This document shows, in pieces, positions 45,521 to 52,645 of a DNA stretch of 64,000 bases (position 1 is its first letter; every line of letters starts with the position of its first letter). A model generated the notes under the pieces. It had not been told where the DNA came from and made no database searches. It saw nothing but the letters and a program-made list of their open reading frames with translations. The translations under genes were made by a program, and so were the position numbers. Source of the stretch: Vandammella animalimorsus (GTDB taxonomy: Bacteria > Pseudomonadota > Gammaproteobacteria > Burkholderiales > Burkholderiaceae_C); assembly GCF_002285285.1 (NCBI RefSeq), contig NZ_NSJF01000008.1, forward strand, positions 38,626 to 102,625, written 5' to 3'.

Positions 45521-46299
45521 GGCTGACCCTCCCTGGGCGCGGGCGCTGGGCCCGTGGTCGGGGTTGGCTCTGCGGCCAGCGCCGGCCCTGGGCTGTAGGG
45601 CTCGTCGGCGCTTTCGCCGCTGGCCAGGTGCAGCAGGGCCTGGCGGGCCCGCAGCAGAAAGTCCTGTTTTTCCTCACCGGGCAGCAGCTGCACTGGTGTG
45701 CCGAAATGCACTGTGCACAGCAGCGGCAGTGGAATCAGCGCGCCTTTGGGCATGACGCGATTGAGGTTGCCCAGCCAGACGGGCACGATCTCCACCTCCG
45801 GGTAGGCCCGGGCCAAGTGGTAGAGCCCGCTTTTGAAGGGCAGCAGGCCCTCGCCCATGTTGCGCGTGCCTTCGGGAAAAAGAATCAGCGAATCGCCCGC
45901 CTCCAGCGCGGCCTTGAGCGGCTGCAGCGCATCGGGCCGGGGCGCAGCGTCGGCGGCCCCCGCACCGGCGTCGGCTTCGGCCGGCGCAGCCGCTGCGCCA
46001 TGGCCTGCGCCGTTGCCGTTGCGCTCGACCAGCACGCCCTGGAACACCTGGTTGATGATGTAGCGGCGCAGCCGCCCCTGCAGCCAGTAATCGGCCCCGG
46101 CCACGGGCCGGGTGCGCTTGCGCAGCAGTGGCGGCAGCGAGGCCCACAGCAGCACGAAGTCGCTGTGGCTGGTGTGGTTGGCGTAGTAAATGCGTTGCTG
46201 CGGCACGGGAGCGCAACCCAGCCACAGGCTGCGCGCACCGGTCAACGCCTTGGCCGCGCCGGAGATGGCGGCGGCGCTGAAGCGGGCCAAGATGCTCAT
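45517..46299 (-). CDS. 1-acyl-glycerol-3-phosphate acyltransferase (PlsC-like)
   Basis: The start at ATG 46299 (MSILARFSAAAISGAAKAL) gives 260 residues. The catalytic motif NHTSHSD (NHX4D) and the substrate motif FPEGTRN are both present. An Ala/Gly/Pro insertion of about 35 residues lies between them, which is uncommon. It makes phosphatidic acid, the substrate of the CdsA encoded directly downstream with a 4-bp overlap. The pair could act on a lipid other than the bulk phospholipid. Confidence 0.87.
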   Translation of the reverse strand: MSILARFSAAAISGAAKALTGARSLWLGCAPVPQQRIYYANHTSHSDFVLLWASLPPLLRKRTRPVAGADYWLQGRLRRYIINQVFQGVLVERNGNGAGHGAAAAPAEADAGAGAADAAPRPDALQPLKAALEAGDSLILFPEGTRNMGEGLLPFKSGLYHLARAYPEVEIVPVWLGNLNRVMPKGALIPLPLLCTVHFGTPVQLLPGEEKQDFLLRARQALLHLASGESADEPYSPGPALAAEPTPTTGPAPAPREGQP

Positions 46300-46337
46300 G
46301 TGAAAGCTCGCTCTCTCCCACACAAGGTGGGCTGGGG

Positions 46338-47186
46338 TTACAGCTGCTGGGCGTTGAAAGTGTCGCAGGCGTTGGGGTCGCCCGTCTTCAGGCCGATATG
46401 GAACCAGCGCTGGCGTTGTGCGCTGGTGCCGTGGGTAAAGCTCTCGGGTCGCACGACGCGGCCAGCGCCGCGCTGCAGTGCATCATCGCCAATGCGCGCG
46501 GCGGCGTTCATGGCGGCCTCGATGTCGCCCTTTTCCAGGATCTGGCGTTGGCGGTCGGCATGGTGGCCCCAGACGCCGGCATAGCAGTCGGCCTGCAGCT
46601 CCAGGCGTACGCTCAATTGGTTGTACTCAGCCTGGCTGATCTGGCCGCGCAGCCGCTCGAGCTTGTGCGTCGTGCCTTGCAGGCGCTGCAGGTGGTGGCC
46701 CACTTCGTGCGCAATCACGTAGGCCTGGGCAAACTCGCCCGGTGCACCCAGGCGATGCTTGAGCTCGTCAAAGAAGCTCAAATCCAGGTAGATGGTCTGA
46801 TCGGCCGGGCAATAAAACGGCCCTGTGGCCGATTGGCCCATGCCACAGCTGGTGGGCGTGGCGCCGCGAAACAGCACCATGCGCGGCTCCTGATAATTGC
46901 GGTAAATGCTGTTCCAGACATCTTCGGTGTCGGCCAGCACGACCTTGGCAAACTGGCTGGAGCGGTCGTCTGGCCCTGGCGCGGGTGCGGGCGCTTGCTG
47001 CACCTGTGGGCTGGGCAGGCCCTGCATCAGGCCCAGGATCGTCAAAGGGTTGACGCCAAAAATCCAGCCGGCGACGACGGCGACGATGATCGAGCCGATG
47101 CCCAGATTGAGGCCGCCGCCGCGCCGTCCGCCTGCGCCGCGCCGATCTTCCACGTTGCGCGATTGCCGATTGCCTTCCCAACGCAT
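46338..47186 (-). CDS. ypfJ: YpfJ-like neutral zinc metallopeptidase
   Basis: The start at ATG 47186 (MRWEGNRQSRNVEDRRGAG) gives 282 residues. One membrane helix (about 28-48) precedes a peptidase domain with the zinc site VIAHEVGHHLQ near residue 158 and VRLELQADCYAGVWGHHAD. The family is conserved in many bacteria, but the substrate is not known. It is divergent from the DAHP synthase gene. Confidence 0.88.
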   Translation of the reverse strand: MRWEGNRQSRNVEDRRGAGGRRGGGLNLGIGSIIVAVVAGWIFGVNPLTILGLMQGLPSPQVQQAPAPAPGPDDRSSQFAKVVLADTEDVWNSIYRNYQEPRMVLFRGATPTSCGMGQSATGPFYCPADQTIYLDLSFFDELKHRLGAPGEFAQAYVIAHEVGHHLQRLQGTTHKLERLRGQISQAEYNQLSVRLELQADCYAGVWGHHADRQRQILEKGDIEAAMNAAARIGDDALQRGAGRVVRPESFTHGTSAQRQRWFHIGLKTGDPNACDTFNAQQL

Positions 47187-47266
47187 GGTGTGTGTACTCC
47201 CAGTCCAGTCAAAAAATATGGCGGGCAGTGTAGCGTCGGCGGCAAAGCATGCATCAGGGCAAATCC

Positions 47267-47295
47267 TTGACCCCACCGGGGCGGCCTGGAAATCT
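47267..47295 (+). promoter_or_regulatory. Predicted promoter of the DAHP synthase leader
   Basis: TTGACC (47267-47272) and AAATCT (47290-47295) are 17 bp apart, about 18 bp upstream of the leader-peptide ATG. The -10 is weak. A TACATT hexamer at 47300 is an alternative that would make the leader almost leaderless. Confidence 0.4.
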
Positions 47296-47313
47296 GTGCT
47301 ACATTGCGCCGCT

Positions 47314-47373
47314 ATGGCATACACCACTTGGTTTGCATTTTTTGGCTTTTATTTCTCTGTCCAAGGCGGATGA
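47314..47373 (+). CDS. Phenylalanine-rich leader peptide (attenuator) of the DAHP synthase gene
   Basis: A 19-codon open frame reads MAYTTWFAFFGFYFSVQGG. Five of 19 residues are Phe, with two Tyr and one Trp, all within codons 3-14. It is followed 37 bases later by a strong hairpin with a T-run and then by the DAHP synthase gene. This is the layout of classical ribosome-mediated attenuation, like the pheA leader. Stalling at Phe codons when charged tRNA-Phe is scarce would prevent the terminator and raise expression. The peptide is too short for normal gene finders. Confidence 0.82.
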   Translation: MAYTTWFAFFGFYFSVQGG

Positions 47374-47410
47374 GAGGCCCAGTCGCAAACCTGTAAAGCG
47401 CCCAAGCTCT

Positions 47411-47448
47411 AAAAACCGCCGCAGCCCAGAAGCTCCGGCGGTTTTTTT
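47411..47448 (+). terminator. Attenuator terminator upstream of DAHP synthase
   Basis: AACCGCCG pairs with CGGCGGTT across a 14-base loop, extended by AAAA/TTTT, and is followed by seven T. It lies between the leader-peptide stop (47373) and the DAHP synthase start (47524), so it is a regulated, conditional terminator rather than a gene-end terminator. Confidence 0.9.
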
Positions 47449-47523
47449 CTGGCATGGCGTTGTGCGTTTTTCTCTTGCTGTTCTTTTTCTTTTTTTGACT
47501 ATCCGACCATTACGGGGGCTCCC

Positions 47524-48645
47524 ATGAACGCTATCGCAACACAAGGCACCGCAGCTTGGCCAGGCGCTGTCGAGAAAACCAGTCAGACAGACAACCAGCG
47601 CATTCGGGAAATCACAGTGTTGCCGCCACCAGAGCATTTGATTCGTTTCTTCCCCATTCAGGGCAGCCCGGTGGAGCGTCAGGTACTGCAGACGCGCCAG
47701 CGCATCCGCCACATCATGCACGGCAAGGACGATCGCCTGCTGGTGGTCATCGGCCCGTGCAGCATTCACGACCCGGAGGCAGCCCTTGAATACGCACGGC
47801 GCCTCAAGCCGCTGCGCGAGCAGCTGCACGATCGTCTGGAGATCGTCATGCGCGTGTATTTCGAGAAGCCGCGCACCACGGTGGGCTGGAAGGGCCTGAT
47901 CAATGACCCCTACATGGATCAGAGCTACCGCATCGACGAAGGGCTGCGCATTGCGCGCCAGTTGCTGATCGACATCAATCGCATTGGCCTGCCCGCAGGC
48001 AGTGAGTTCCTGGACGTGATTTCCCCGCAGTACATCGGCGATTTGATTGCCTGGGGCGCCATCGGCGCGCGCACCACCGAAAGCCAGGTACACCGCGAGC
48101 TGGCCAGCGGCCTGTCTGCGCCCATTGGCTTCAAGAACGGCACCGACGGCAACATCCGCATTGCCACGGACGCCATCATGTCTGCCAGCCGCCCGCACCA
48201 TTTCCTCTCGGTGCATAAGACTGGCCAGGTGGCCATCGTCACCACCGAGGGCAATGACGATTGCCACGTTATTTTGCGCGGCGGCAAGACGCCCAATTAC
48301 CAGGCGCAAGACGTGCAGGCGGCCTGCGCCGATCTGGAGAAGGCCAATCTGCCGCCATCGCTGATGGTGGACTGCTCGCACGCCAACAGCAGCAAAAAGC
48401 ACGAGCTGCAAATGACGGTGGCCAGCGACATCGCCCAACAGATTGCCGGTGGCTCGCGGGCCATTTTTGGTGTGATGATCGAGAGCAACCTGCAGCCCGG
48501 TGCGCAGAAATTCACCCCCGGCGTGGACGATCCGCAGCAGCTGGAGTATGGCAAGAGCATCACCGATGCCTGCGTGGGTTGGGATGAATCCACGCAAATC
48601 CTGCAGCGCCTGGCCGATGCGGTGCAGCAGCGCCGCAAGAGCTGA
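47524..48645 (+). CDS. aroG: 3-deoxy-7-phosphoheptulonate (DAHP) synthase, type I alpha
   Basis: The protein has 373 residues. The family motifs are LLVVIGPCSIHDPEAALEYA, RVYFEKPRTTVGWKGLINDP, GFKNGTDGNIRIATDA and DCSHANSSKKH, with metal ligands Cys and His at the positions expected for AroF/G/H. It joins PEP and erythrose 4-phosphate in the first step of aromatic amino-acid synthesis. The Phe-rich leader upstream suggests this is the phenylalanine-controlled isozyme; the symbol aroG is given on that basis and could be aroF. Confidence 0.93.
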   Translation: MNAIATQGTAAWPGAVEKTSQTDNQRIREITVLPPPEHLIRFFPIQGSPVERQVLQTRQRIRHIMHGKDDRLLVVIGPCSIHDPEAALEYARRLKPLREQLHDRLEIVMRVYFEKPRTTVGWKGLINDPYMDQSYRIDEGLRIARQLLIDINRIGLPAGSEFLDVISPQYIGDLIAWGAIGARTTESQVHRELASGLSAPIGFKNGTDGNIRIATDAIMSASRPHHFLSVHKTGQVAIVTTEGNDDCHVILRGGKTPNYQAQDVQAACADLEKANLPPSLMVDCSHANSSKKHELQMTVASDIAQQIAGGSRAIFGVMIESNLQPGAQKFTPGVDDPQQLEYGKSITDACVGWDESTQILQRLADAVQQRRKS

Positions 48646-49100
48646 ACGTTCGTTTCAAAACCTTGATGGCCTGCATCAGGCCTGAGTCAGCAGCTACGAA
48701 CCAGCCCCGGGCTTTTGTGGCCATGCGGGCGTGCTTGGCGCGGGCGATGATTTCCTGGCCTGAAAACAGGGCGATAATGGCGGGTTTGGAAAATGCTGCA
48801 CAGCACAATAGGCTGGCGCCGAATGGGCTTGCCTGTGTGCGCCAGCGGCTTGTTGCCATTGGGGATTGCCTGGAGGCCGTCGATGCTTTTTCAGTGTGTC
48901 GCGGCGGTATGCTCGCTCAGCCGGGCTTTTGATGGTTGATGGGCCATGGTCAAAGCTTTGCTCGCGCATGCGCAAGCTGAAGGGGCAGTGCCTGAAAAGA
49001 AGAAAGGCTTTGCCGCTGGTGGCTCTGGTGCGCAGATCGCTGTGGCGCAAAGAGTTTCCCCGGTGTGCCTAGGCCCGCTTTCGATCAATAGTTCAATGAA
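48646..49100 (+). other. Intergenic region with no clear gene
   Basis: This 455-bp stretch separates the DAHP synthase gene from the signalling module. A hairpin GGCCTG-CAT-CAGGCC at about 48667-48681 may help end transcription. A minus-strand frame across 48560-48859 translates to a basic stretch (AKHARMATKARGWFVAADS) with no recognised family. I see no tRNA, and no convincing promoter for the module downstream. Confidence 0.4.
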
Positions 49101-49526
49101 ATGACAAGTCCAAATCCTTCAAGCCATGAAACGCAAGAGGACATCCGCTCCAAGCTGTTGTACCTCAAGCAATGGCCTGATTTTTCCAAGGAATACGATT
49201 TGGTTCGCGTAGGCGACATCGCGCGCATTTGTGCGCTGCTGGCGCGCAAGCCGACTGTGGGTTTTTTGGTGCATCGCTCGGTGGACATGCCCAGTCATAA
49301 GGTGGAAAAAGTCCTGCGCCAGCTGCAGGAGTCAGGCTGTGTGGATGTATTCCAGACAGGGCGCGATGCATTGAAGGCCCAGATTCAGACCGTGGGCGAG
49401 ATTCTCTCCGACGCTGGAGATGTTCCGCCCGATGCCGCAGTGGTGCAAGAAGATGCTGCGCCGCCGGCCATGCCGACGCCAGCGGGCTCCTTTCTCAAGC
49501 GGCTCTGGAAAAAGCTTTTGTCTTGA
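49101..49526 (+). CDS. Conserved hypothetical protein, first gene of GTPase/roadblock module
   Basis: The protein has 141 residues. The N-terminal 95 residues are helical, with a segment (PSHKVEKVLRQLQESGCVDVF) that looks like the recognition helix and wing of a winged-helix fold. A Pro/Ala linker and a basic amphipathic end (GSFLKRLWKKLLS) follow; this end could sit on a membrane. I do not recognise the family. It lies 75 bp before the GTPase gene on the same strand. Confidence 0.6.
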   Translation: MTSPNPSSHETQEDIRSKLLYLKQWPDFSKEYDLVRVGDIARICALLARKPTVGFLVHRSVDMPSHKVEKVLRQLQESGCVDVFQTGRDALKAQIQTVGEILSDAGDVPPDAAVVQEDAAPPAMPTPAGSFLKRLWKKLLS

Positions 49527-49601
49527 TGATGCCCACCGCCCTGCGGCCGATGAGCGGTGGCGGGGCCAATATGGCGTAATACGCGCTCTGGATGAAAAAC
49601 T

Positions 49602-50210
49602 ATGGATTGGAATATTGCGGTATTAGGTTCGGTGGGCTCGGGCAAGACGACGGCCATTCGCGCCATCAGCGACATCGAAGTGGTGGACACCGATGTCAAG
49701 CCCACTGATGAGGATACCCTGGCCCTGAAGGACACGACCACCGTGGCCATGGACATGGGGGTTATGGAGTTGGGCAGCGGTGACCGCCTGCGCCTGTACG
49801 GCGCGCCGGGCCAGGATCGCTTCGACTTCATGTGGGAAATCCTGCTGGAGCAGGCCAAGGGCGCGGTGTTGTTCGTGGACCATACCCGGGCAGAGCGTTT
49901 TGATGACTTGACCACCTACCTGGATGCCATCCGCGCGCAAAAGCCCCATGGCGATGCGCCGCTGATCGTTGCCGTGACCCATGCCGAGGCCGATGAGCGC
50001 CGTAATCTGGATGAGTACCGGCGCTTTTTCAGCCAGCGCAATAGCTGTACCTGCAGCATTTGCCAGCCCCCCGTCATGTGGTGCGATGCGCGAGAGCAGC
50101 GCGATGTGGCCTTGCTGATGGTGGTCATGGCAGCGTTGCTGGAGTCGTTCCACGCCTATCCCGAATCCGTTCTGCATGAGCGCATGAGCACTTTGCAAGT
50201 GAGGGCATGA
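49602..50210 (+). CDS. Ras-like small GTPase (COG2229 type)
   Basis: The protein has 202 residues. The P-loop is GSVGSGKTT (8-16), a switch I Thr is in EDTLALKDTTTVAMD, and switch II is LRLYGAPGQDRFDFMWE, where GAPGQ replaces the usual DTAGQ. The base-recognition motif is VAVTHAEAD instead of NKxD, so nucleotide preference may be altered. A cysteine cluster (CTCSICQPPVMWC) near residue 150 could bind metal. Bacterial relatives (MglA-like, conservon GTPases) work with roadblock proteins, two of which are encoded downstream. The gene is 4 bp from the ABC-ATPase/phosphatase gene. Confidence 0.8.
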   Translation: MDWNIAVLGSVGSGKTTAIRAISDIEVVDTDVKPTDEDTLALKDTTTVAMDMGVMELGSGDRLRLYGAPGQDRFDFMWEILLEQAKGAVLFVDHTRAERFDDLTTYLDAIRAQKPHGDAPLIVAVTHAEADERRNLDEYRRFFSQRNSCTCSICQPPVMWCDAREQRDVALLMVVMAALLESFHAYPESVLHERMSTLQVRA

Positions 50211-50214
50211 GGCC

Positions 50215-51546
50215 ATGGCCGCCACGGTATTGATGCAATTGACGGGCCTGGATGCCTGGTATGGCGATAAACAGGTGCTGCACGGCATCGATGTCACGCT
50301 GCCAGTGCGTGGCTGCACGGCCTTGCTGGGCCCATCGGGCACGGGCAAATCCACTTTGATGCGCTGCATTGACGCCTTCAGTCAAACGCAAGAGCGCCAG
50401 CTGCAGGAAGGCAGCTGGCGCGCCAGTTACCAGCAGGGCAATGTCTCGCACGCGCCCCTGCTGCGCATGCGGGTGCAGCAAAAGGCCCAGCGCCCTTCGG
50501 GCATGACAGGGTTGCAGTTCTTCGTGGATGGCCAAGCCGAGAGCGCCGCCAGCGTCATGCAATCGCTGCGCGAGCTGTTTGCGCAGCTGCAAGAAGTAGA
50601 TCTGCTGACACGGTTGTTTGCCAGTGTGGCCGAGCTCAGTGACGTGGAGTGGGTGCTGTTTTGCATTTTGCGCGCGGCGCAGCGCGCTTCGGATTTGCTC
50701 ATGCTCGATGAGCCCACTGCAGGCCTGTCAGATGCTGATGCAATGCGCGTCGTGGCGCTCATCACGCGCTTGGCGCAAACGCGCGCCATCGTCATCATCA
50801 CTCATCACGTGCAACAGGCCAGGGCGCTGGCGCAGCATGTGGTGCTGCTGGGCAATGGCCGAGTCGTGGAAGCAGGGCCTGCCGGGCAATTCTTCGCTGC
50901 GCCACGTACGGCAGCAGGGCAGCACTACCTGGCCAATGGCACGCTGCCCGAGCGCAGTGAGAGCGGCGATGGCGAATCCGCACTGACGGCCTGCCTGATT
51001 GAGGAAACCATCGAAACCCTCAGCGCAGGCCGCGTGCCGCGCAACGGCAAGATCAACCCCTTGCTGCCGGCCAGGTTCCGCTGGGTGGTGCCCGACCGCC
51101 TTGCCGGCGTGTCCATCCCCGGCCTGCTGCGTGAGGCGCGTCAGGATCTGGCCGGCCTGCAAGGCGCAGGCATCGACACATTGCTGAATCTGACTGAAAC
51201 CCCCTTTGACCGGGAGCTGGCTGCAGAGTTTGGCATCGACTGTTTGTTCATGCCCATCCCGGATATGACCCCGCCGACTTTGGCGCAGGCCGTGGACTTG
51301 TGTGCGCTGCTGGACAAGCAAATGGCCCAGGGCCGTTGCGTGGCCGTGCACTGCAAGGCCGGCCAGGGGCGCACTGGAACGGTGCTGGCGCTGTATTTGA
51401 TGTGGCGTGCCAAAGGCCAATGGAGTGGCGAGGACTCGGTCAAAGCCATGCGCCGCATTGATCCAGGCTGGATCCAATCGGCCTCGCAAGAGGTGTTTCT
51501 GTCGGCGTTTGAGCAATTCATCCGCAGAAACGTGACGTTTACATAA
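50215..51546 (+). CDS. ABC-type ATPase fused to dual-specificity protein phosphatase
   Basis: The protein has 443 residues. Residues 1-240 form an ABC ATPase like PstB: Walker A GPSGTGKST (39-47), Walker B DLLMLDEPTAG (near 160) and H-loop His in VIIITHHVQQA region. The ABC signature LSGGQ is replaced by LSDVE. Residues ~275-440 are a dual-specificity/tyrosine phosphatase with general-acid loop IPDMTPP and catalytic HCKAGQGRTG (near 379). No permease gene is nearby, so transport is unlikely; it may be a regulatory ATPase that controls a phosphatase. It is encoded 4 bp after the GTPase gene. Confidence 0.82.
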   Translation: MAATVLMQLTGLDAWYGDKQVLHGIDVTLPVRGCTALLGPSGTGKSTLMRCIDAFSQTQERQLQEGSWRASYQQGNVSHAPLLRMRVQQKAQRPSGMTGLQFFVDGQAESAASVMQSLRELFAQLQEVDLLTRLFASVAELSDVEWVLFCILRAAQRASDLLMLDEPTAGLSDADAMRVVALITRLAQTRAIVIITHHVQQARALAQHVVLLGNGRVVEAGPAGQFFAAPRTAAGQHYLANGTLPERSESGDGESALTACLIEETIETLSAGRVPRNGKINPLLPARFRWVVPDRLAGVSIPGLLREARQDLAGLQGAGIDTLLNLTETPFDRELAAEFGIDCLFMPIPDMTPPTLAQAVDLCALLDKQMAQGRCVAVHCKAGQGRTGTVLALYLMWRAKGQWSGEDSVKAMRRIDPGWIQSASQEVFLSAFEQFIRRNVTFT

Positions 51547-51574
51547 AAACGCTGCGCGCCAAACAGAATTTCCT

Positions 51575-51613
51575 TACAATCGCGGCTTCGTTCGAACGCG
51601 TTACTGATGTAAC
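51575..51613 (+). promoter_or_regulatory. Promoter-like region with two palindromes before the roadblock gene
   Basis: TACAAT (51575-51580) resembles a -10 box. It is followed by two perfect palindromes, CGTTCGAACG (51589-51598) and GTTACTGATGTAAC (51600-51613). The gene start is at 51651. The -35 is poor. The arrangement suggests a separately regulated promoter for the roadblock genes; the regulator is unknown. Confidence 0.45.
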
Positions 51614-51650
51614 AATATTTATTCTTACTTGATCGTGAAAGGTCCCTACG

Positions 51651-52052
51651 ATGTCCCTGGATTCCAGCCTTGAGAAAGCCGTCACCTCCATCCCCGATTG
51701 CGTTGCCGCAGGCTATGTGGATCTGGACTCCGGCATGCTGTTGGCGATCAAGACCGTCGACTCCCATGCTCAGGAAGTGATTGACCTGCTCGCTGCCGCT
51801 ACGGCCGACCTGTTCCAAGGGCCGAACGTGCAGGCCATCGAGAAAATCTTCCGCCGCGTGCGTGGCGTGCAGGAAGATGGCCGTCACTACTTCCAGGAAA
51901 TCATCGTCAACAGCGATAACTTGCTGCACGTCTTCCTGCGCGGCAAAAACCAATCGCAAGTGGCTACCTTCGTGTGCCGCAAGGGCGCCAACCTGGGCAT
52001 GGTGCTGACCAAGGCCCGCATGGCAATGCCCTTGATCGAGTCCTCGCTGTAA
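51651..52052 (+). CDS. Roadblock/LC7-like protein 1
   Basis: The protein has 133 residues. It has the alpha/beta pattern of a roadblock/LC7 fold: an N-terminal helix, AAGYVDLDSGMLLAIKTVDS, an amphipathic helix (AQEVIDLLAAATADLFQG), HYFQEIIVNSDNLLHVFLRG and a C-terminal helix with GANLGMVLTKARMAM. Roadblock proteins are often activators or scaffolds for small GTPases (MglB with MglA). It is next to such a GTPase here. A good GTGAAAGG ribosome-binding site precedes the start. Confidence 0.65.
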   Translation: MSLDSSLEKAVTSIPDCVAAGYVDLDSGMLLAIKTVDSHAQEVIDLLAAATADLFQGPNVQAIEKIFRRVRGVQEDGRHYFQEIIVNSDNLLHVFLRGKNQSQVATFVCRKGANLGMVLTKARMAMPLIESSL

Positions 52053-52176
52053 GCAAAATCCCTGCGGCGCGCGCTGTATGCAGTGTGCGCTGGTTTCGGT
52101 GGCTGCAGGCCAGAGCCAACTGAAACCATCAGATCCGATGGCGCTGGCCGTTTGCGCTTATTTCGTTTTTCTCACC

Positions 52177-52554
52177 ATGCTGTCACCAGTAATGCAATCG
52201 CAGGCGCGAAGCATCTTGCGCGAGCTTCGTGCAGGTTCGGCACAAATCGAGCTGACGGCGTGGGTGTCATTCGACGGCTTCGTCTTGGCCGCAGCCACCG
52301 AGGCCAACGTCAATGCCGACCGCATCGGCGCCATGTGTGCCTCGTTGCTGGCCCTGTCGCGGCGCGCCACCAAGGAAATCGACGTGGGCGACCTCAAGCA
52401 GATCATTCTGGGCGGCAGCAGCGGCATCATGCTGTTGATCGAAGCTGGTACGGGCCGCGCGCTGACTCTCTCGGCGGAGAGCAGTGCCAACCTGGGTCGG
52501 ATCCTGCTGGATGCCCGTAAAGCTGCCATGCGCCTGGCGGAACTGGGCGGTTGA
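52177..52554 (+). CDS. Roadblock/LC7-domain protein 2
   Basis: I chose ATG 52177 (125 residues); ATG 52192 fits as well and the 33 upstream codons look non-coding. The classical roadblock core is present: SILRELRAGSAQIELTAWVSFDGFVLAA and TEANVNADRIGAMCASLLALS, then KQIILGGSSGIMLLIEAG (segments). The second roadblock protein differs from the first, which suggests a heterodimer or two separate roles with the GTPase. It is the last gene of the module; the next gene is convergent. Confidence 0.75.
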   Translation: MLSPVMQSQARSILRELRAGSAQIELTAWVSFDGFVLAAATEANVNADRIGAMCASLLALSRRATKEIDVGDLKQIILGGSSGIMLLIEAGTGRALTLSAESSANLGRILLDARKAAMRLAELGG

Positions 52555-52645
52555 GGGGGCGTTTTGCCTCTTGCATCGCTACGGCCCGCAGATGCGGGCC
52601 GTTGTGCTTTTGGCATGCAGCAGGCCAGTTGCCCGCCGCCATGCC

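Noticed and set aside
48560..48859. A minus-strand 99-codon frame downstream of the DAHP synthase gene
   Set aside because: It overlaps the 3' end of that gene, has no ribosome-binding site and no recognisable family. It could be a remnant but there is no support.
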